Shown: piece by piece, positions 60,150 to 64,000 of the stretch
Position numbering within the stretch: the stretch's first letter is position 1
Layout of the letters: every line of letters starts with the position of its first letter
NCBI GenBank assembly: GCA_002914845.1
Contig: JXTC01000356.1
Span: 128,626-192,625, forward strand
Direction: 5' to 3'
Length of the DNA: 64,000 bases
From: Trema orientale
Taxonomy: Eukaryota; Streptophyta; Magnoliopsida; Rosales; Cannabaceae
Notes under the pieces: model-generated
Database searches by the model: none
What the model was told of the DNA's origin: nothing
The model's input: the letters and a program-made list of their open reading frames with translations, nothing else
Made by a program: the position numbers and the translations under genes

Positions 60150-63100
60150 ATGGACAACTTCCCTGTCCCTCATTTCCTTACATCAAACACTAGTACTACT
60201 AGTACTAGTACTAATAACTCCTCATCCGTAGTCCAGTCCACGCAGCCAAAACTTATGGCTACTACTTCTGCTACTCATGACGGTTCTCACAATTCCATCT
60301 ACGAACCGTGTATGAGCTTTTGGCCTTCTTCTACTACTGCTTCTCTTACTACTACTAATGCTACTACTAATGCGACCACTCCTGATCAGTACTGTTATCC
60401 GGCACCGCGGTACTTCCCTCATCACGATCAAGGCCTTCAATTCCCGGGCGGTGTTTGCCCTGGTGGTGCAGGTCGCCACCGGTCGGGTTTCGGCTATCGG
60501 CCTCGCGTGGTGGCCGGGCAGAGTAGTGTGGGAGCAGTACTAGTGGGAGTGTCCGAAGAGCAAGAGAGAAGGCTTCTGGATGCGTGGACGACCAAAGTTG
60601 CGAGGAGCAAGCGGAGACTGGCTCGCCAGAGGAGCCTCAACTTGATCACCAGGAATTGTTTTCCTTCTTCTTCTTCTATTGCTACTCATGGGGCCTCCTC
60701 TGCTACTACTCTCTGTGACTCTAGGGAACTGCCCATCTCCGGTGCTGGAACCCGAGATCTCTACACCTTCTGCACCCCGGATAAGAAGGTTTGGCTGCTT
60801 CTTAATTTGGTTTATCTCAAATAATATTAATGGGTTTCTCACTTTCTTCTTCTTTTGTTTTTGTTTTCCCTTGTTTGTTTCTGTCGTTTCCATTGCATTG
60901 TGCATTGTGTGTTAGCTAGATTTTGTCATCTACTTCTGTATATATTCATATGATCTATTGGATTCTTCTTTTTGGTGACCAAGTTATAAAAGTTTATTAT
61001 ATAATTGCTTGTGTGGTGCAGAGACTGAGAGTACTGCTGAAGAAGGAGTTGAAGAACAGTGATGTTGGGTCTTTGGGCAGAATTGTCCTTCCAAAGGTGA
61101 GCCTTATAATTTTATTTTTCTTTTGGAAAGGGGTTGAGGGAGACGGGTTTACTAATTAATTTGATGGTTATCTTTCCTTTATTATCAGTTTCTCTTTTTT
61201 TTTTTTTTTTTTCTTCTTCTTCTTCTAATAAAGGATGCAGGGGAAAGCAAAAGAAATAAAAGGACCAACCAATATCAATTATTTGATGAGATTTCCTCTT
61301 ATTGACTACTGCAACATGATTGTGATCCATTCTGCCCAATAACCTTTATCCCTTTCCTGACTTCTCGATTTTTGCATAAAAAGATGATGAAGAAATAAAG
61401 TGAATGGAATACAAATATTTACATATCATAATTATCAATGGGATATCTAGAATATATATCCTTATAATGATGCTAATTACCACTGTCTTGAAAAATTTGC
61501 TCTTACTTTTGTCCTTGTTTTATTATTACATCTTACTAAGAATCCAAAATACTATTTAATCATATCTTAGAGGGAGGCAGAGGAAAAACTTCCAACCCTC
61601 TCCGATAAAGAAGGCATCCAAGTAGTGATGAGAGATATATATTCCAATCGGGAGTGGAGTTTAAGATACAAGTAAGTATATATGTACGTACATAGGCGCT
61701 TTTTATGTTGCTGCCGAAAAAAGACAAAAGAACCCCCCCAGTTAGAGATATACTCGTACTTTTTGGTTTATTGATCAATTAAGCTAATCTTGTGCATTTT
61801 GATAATACAGATATTGGTCTAATAACAAAAGTAGAATGTATGTCCTCGAAAATACAGGTATATATATTGTAAAACCCCACTTGCTAATTATCTTTATAAT
61901 CCCAAGTTATGCATACTTCATTTTCATTTCTTGCATTTTGGGCCTTCTTCTCATGATATCTCTTATCGCTTTCACTATGTTAACAAGTCTCTAGCTTTGC
62001 AATGTAACAGGAGACTTTGTAAAGCAGAATGGGCTGGAGATTGGAGATTCCATTACTCTTTACGAGGATGAATGCAAGAATCTCGTGAGTTTTTACTTCC
62101 TTATTAGTACAAAATTACTATATTTATATGCTCAAATATATTTTTTAAACCTGGGATTTGCAAATTCAAACGAAATATATAATAAAGTAAAGGGTTGAGT
62201 ATGTAACTTGCATTCAAGTTTGCATGCAATATGACAACATTGCCCTTGACCTTTTTCCATTATGATGACGATATCCTTGTGGAAGTAAGTGAAAGGCATA
62301 AGACAGAATTGGAAGGTGCAGATTATATATATATATGGATGGATGTATGTATGTATGTATGTATAATATATGGACAACAGAGGGAAAAGGCATTACTTGA
62401 CACGTAGTAGATGATGTGTTGGCAATTGGAATTGCTTTTTCAAACGGCCAGCTAAGACTTCACACGTTGTGTAGAGCAAGTGCTGGCATCTATGTGGACT
62501 TTAGACTGAAACGGCTCCAAGTTCTTGGCTGGACTTGCCATACACAAGTCTTAATAAGCATCAAAAACCGTAGAACCACTGGTAGCTTTTGCCTTTGTCC
62601 TATGTGGATATATATTATATACAATTCTGTTAGGTGGGCCACTCCCCAACTTAATACTTCCAAACTGAGATGCTTAACATTAAAGCTACAACCTGCACTG
62701 TTTATAATGGAGCCATTCATATATCTTTCGAAGTGTTTAAATATTAAGCTAAATTAATTACCATTCAAATTCAATGACCGAGGGTTAGCTAGCTGGTCTA
62801 GTTTCAAGTACCATCTTAGTCAGAGTTACATCATATAATTAATACCTCTCACAATTTAGCTTGCATAATATGTGACATATGTATCTAGCCATATGACCTA
62901 ATTGGCTTATAGTGATATCTGAATCTAGCTATTTGATCTAATTAGCTTATACTACATCTAAATAAATTTTGTATGCATATTTAAATAATTGATAGTACGT
63001 ACAATACATATCATTTTTTTCCCCTATTGCCTTCATATCAATAAATGCCAGTATAAGTCGGATCATGTTTGCCTTCTAATCCGTGTCATATAATGTTTCA

Positions 63101-63912
63101 TGTGATCATGGAGTAGTACATTATATCCATGTGCCATGGCACTGAAATTCATAATTTTACAATTAAAAGTTAAAACTAATTAGTTGTATTGTATTGAACA
63201 ACATATATATGCGATTAATCTTTCTTTCTTTAATATTATTATCCTGCGAGGAAATGTATAGTACGTCTCCATAAAAAAGGGGGCAAGACCAGCACCGGAG
63301 CCCTCATGCAAACGACACCTCATCACTAACCAAAACACCACCCTGCCGGACGACAAGTACGTTAACAGCAGCAACAGTACTACCAACGACGATGTCTACG
63401 ACAACAGCAATAACATCATTAGCAAAACAGCACACTACGACAGCAGCTCATCATTATCATACGCAAGCTACTACTCTTACGAACTGGCTAGGGATGAGGA
63501 AGACGCGTCCCTAGCTTTGCTCATAGAACAACTCAACCACAAGGAACAGCAAGAAGCTAACAGCCTTGTCACCACCTTGTCGTCCCACATCGAATATGGT
63601 ACTACTACTAATGCTTCTTCTTATTCCTACGGACATAGCAACGAAAGTCGTACTACTTCATCCAATTATTACGGCGTCGTAAGCGGCGGAGGAATGTCGT
63701 ATACTCAATCAACGACGACGATAGAGGCGGTCCAGCAGACGCCGCCTTCGTCGTCGTCGTCTTCTTCGTCACTAAGTAGGGTGGAGGTGCATGAGGGTGA
63801 GGATCACTTGGACGACTTCTTTGGCGGCCTAGGCACCCTCCCCGAAGTTGATGGCCAATATGAATATTACAACTATGCCACTCTGTTTGATCGTATAATG
63901 AGTGACAACTGA
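60150..63912 (+). CDS. LEC2: B3-domain embryo regulator, LEAFY COTYLEDON2 type; complete, 6 exons
   Basis: Nuclear transcription factor binding RY (CATGCA) elements; LEC2 drives embryo identity and seed reserve and oil programmes. Exons: 60150-60788, 61022-61096, 61571-61671, 61811-61857, 62011-62084, 63262-63912, all GT-AG with consistent phases, giving 528 residues. The start MDNFPVPHF resembles the MDNF start of Arabidopsis LEC2. A basic B2-like motif (WTTKVARSKRRLARQR, about 146-161) precedes the B3 domain (about 214-318). The B3 domain reads LKKELKNSDVGSLGRIVLPK, then LSDKEGIQVVMRDIYSNREW, YWSNNKSRMYVLENTGDFVK and QNGLEIGDSITLYEDECKNL. After it, ARDEEDASLALLIEQLNH matches the conserved post-B3 LEC2 motif. 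The protein is much longer than Arabidopsis LEC2 (363 aa) because of Ser/Thr- and Asn-rich stretches on both sides. Intron 5 is about 1.2 kb. FUS3/ABI3 are excluded by the N-terminus, the post-B3 motif and the neighbours. Confidence 0.95.
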
Positions 63913-64000
63913 CGAGCTAGCTAGTCCTAGTATTTAACGTCTCCAACGTTAATCTCTTATACATGTTTAAGGTTGAGAGTACTACTTACTCTTTTCTTTT
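63913..64000 (+). other. LEC2 3' UTR (start)
   Basis: Sequence after the TGA stop, T-rich; no polyadenylation signal visible before the window ends. Confidence 0.6.

Noticed and set aside
59543-60173. Several long overlapping ORFs on both strands around the CT tract
   Set aside because: They consist mainly of Leu-Ser or Arg-Glu runs from the microsatellite and overlap the LEC2 promoter and leader.
1-64000. CRISPR arrays, bacterial operons, rRNA or clear tRNA genes
   Set aside because: None seen on reading both strands; the only tRNA-like text is the decayed SINE piece at 11.3 kb.

Overview
The window is nuclear DNA from a flowering plant, very probably a eudicot. The evidence is split genes with GT-AG introns, AT-rich intergenic DNA full of small inverted-repeat transposons, plant-type LINE remnants (DUF4283 ORF1 and an RNase H tail), and plant transcription-factor families (SBP, two Dof, B3/LEC2). 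I could not narrow the taxon further from sequence alone.

Layout. (1) 1-1.8 kb, + strand: the last exons of a DEG15-type peroxisomal processing protease, ending in the peroxisomal signal SKL. (2) 3.4-5.8 kb, +: a complete eight-exon mitochondrial basic amino acid carrier (BAC1 type). (3) 8.86-10.57 kb, -: a two-exon SPL3-type SBP-box gene with a miR156/157 target site in its 3' UTR at 8671-8690. (4) 10.6-23.9 kb: gene-poor DNA with several MITEs. (5) 24-33.5 kb: two head-to-tail, decayed LINE copies that share the same internal deletion. (6) 36.2-37.7 kb, +: a Dof gene of Dof1.4 type. (7) 38-47.7 kb: gene-poor DNA with another MITE and a 1.17-kb inverted-repeat element holding a GC-richer ORF. 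(8) 47.75-48.80 kb, -: a second Dof gene, with an overlapping upstream ORF. (9) 52.37-53.23 kb, -: a group 3 LEA protein with a likely mitochondrial presequence and ABRE-type promoter motifs. (10) 53.4-59.8 kb: nested transposon debris. (11) 60.15-63.91 kb, +: a complete six-exon LEC2-type B3 regulator of embryo development.

How the genes relate. The set is not an operon, but the order is informative. In Arabidopsis, DEG15, Dof1.4 and LEC2 are immediate neighbours (At1g28320, At1g28310, At1g28300), while BAC1 and SPL3 are neighbours on another chromosome (At2g33820, At2g33810). Here all five lie in one series, DEG15-BAC1-SPL3-Dof-LEC2. This looks like the unfractionated ancestral block, later split between two duplicated Arabidopsis segments. 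The second Dof and the LEA gene are extra members between Dof1.4 and LEC2.

I found no clearly new protein system. The most notable items are the synteny, a MITE family with 9-bp target duplications (three copies), a nested 1.1-kb element of similar type, the paired LINE copies flanked by a 22-bp direct repeat, and the promoter layout of the LEA gene 7 kb from LEC2.
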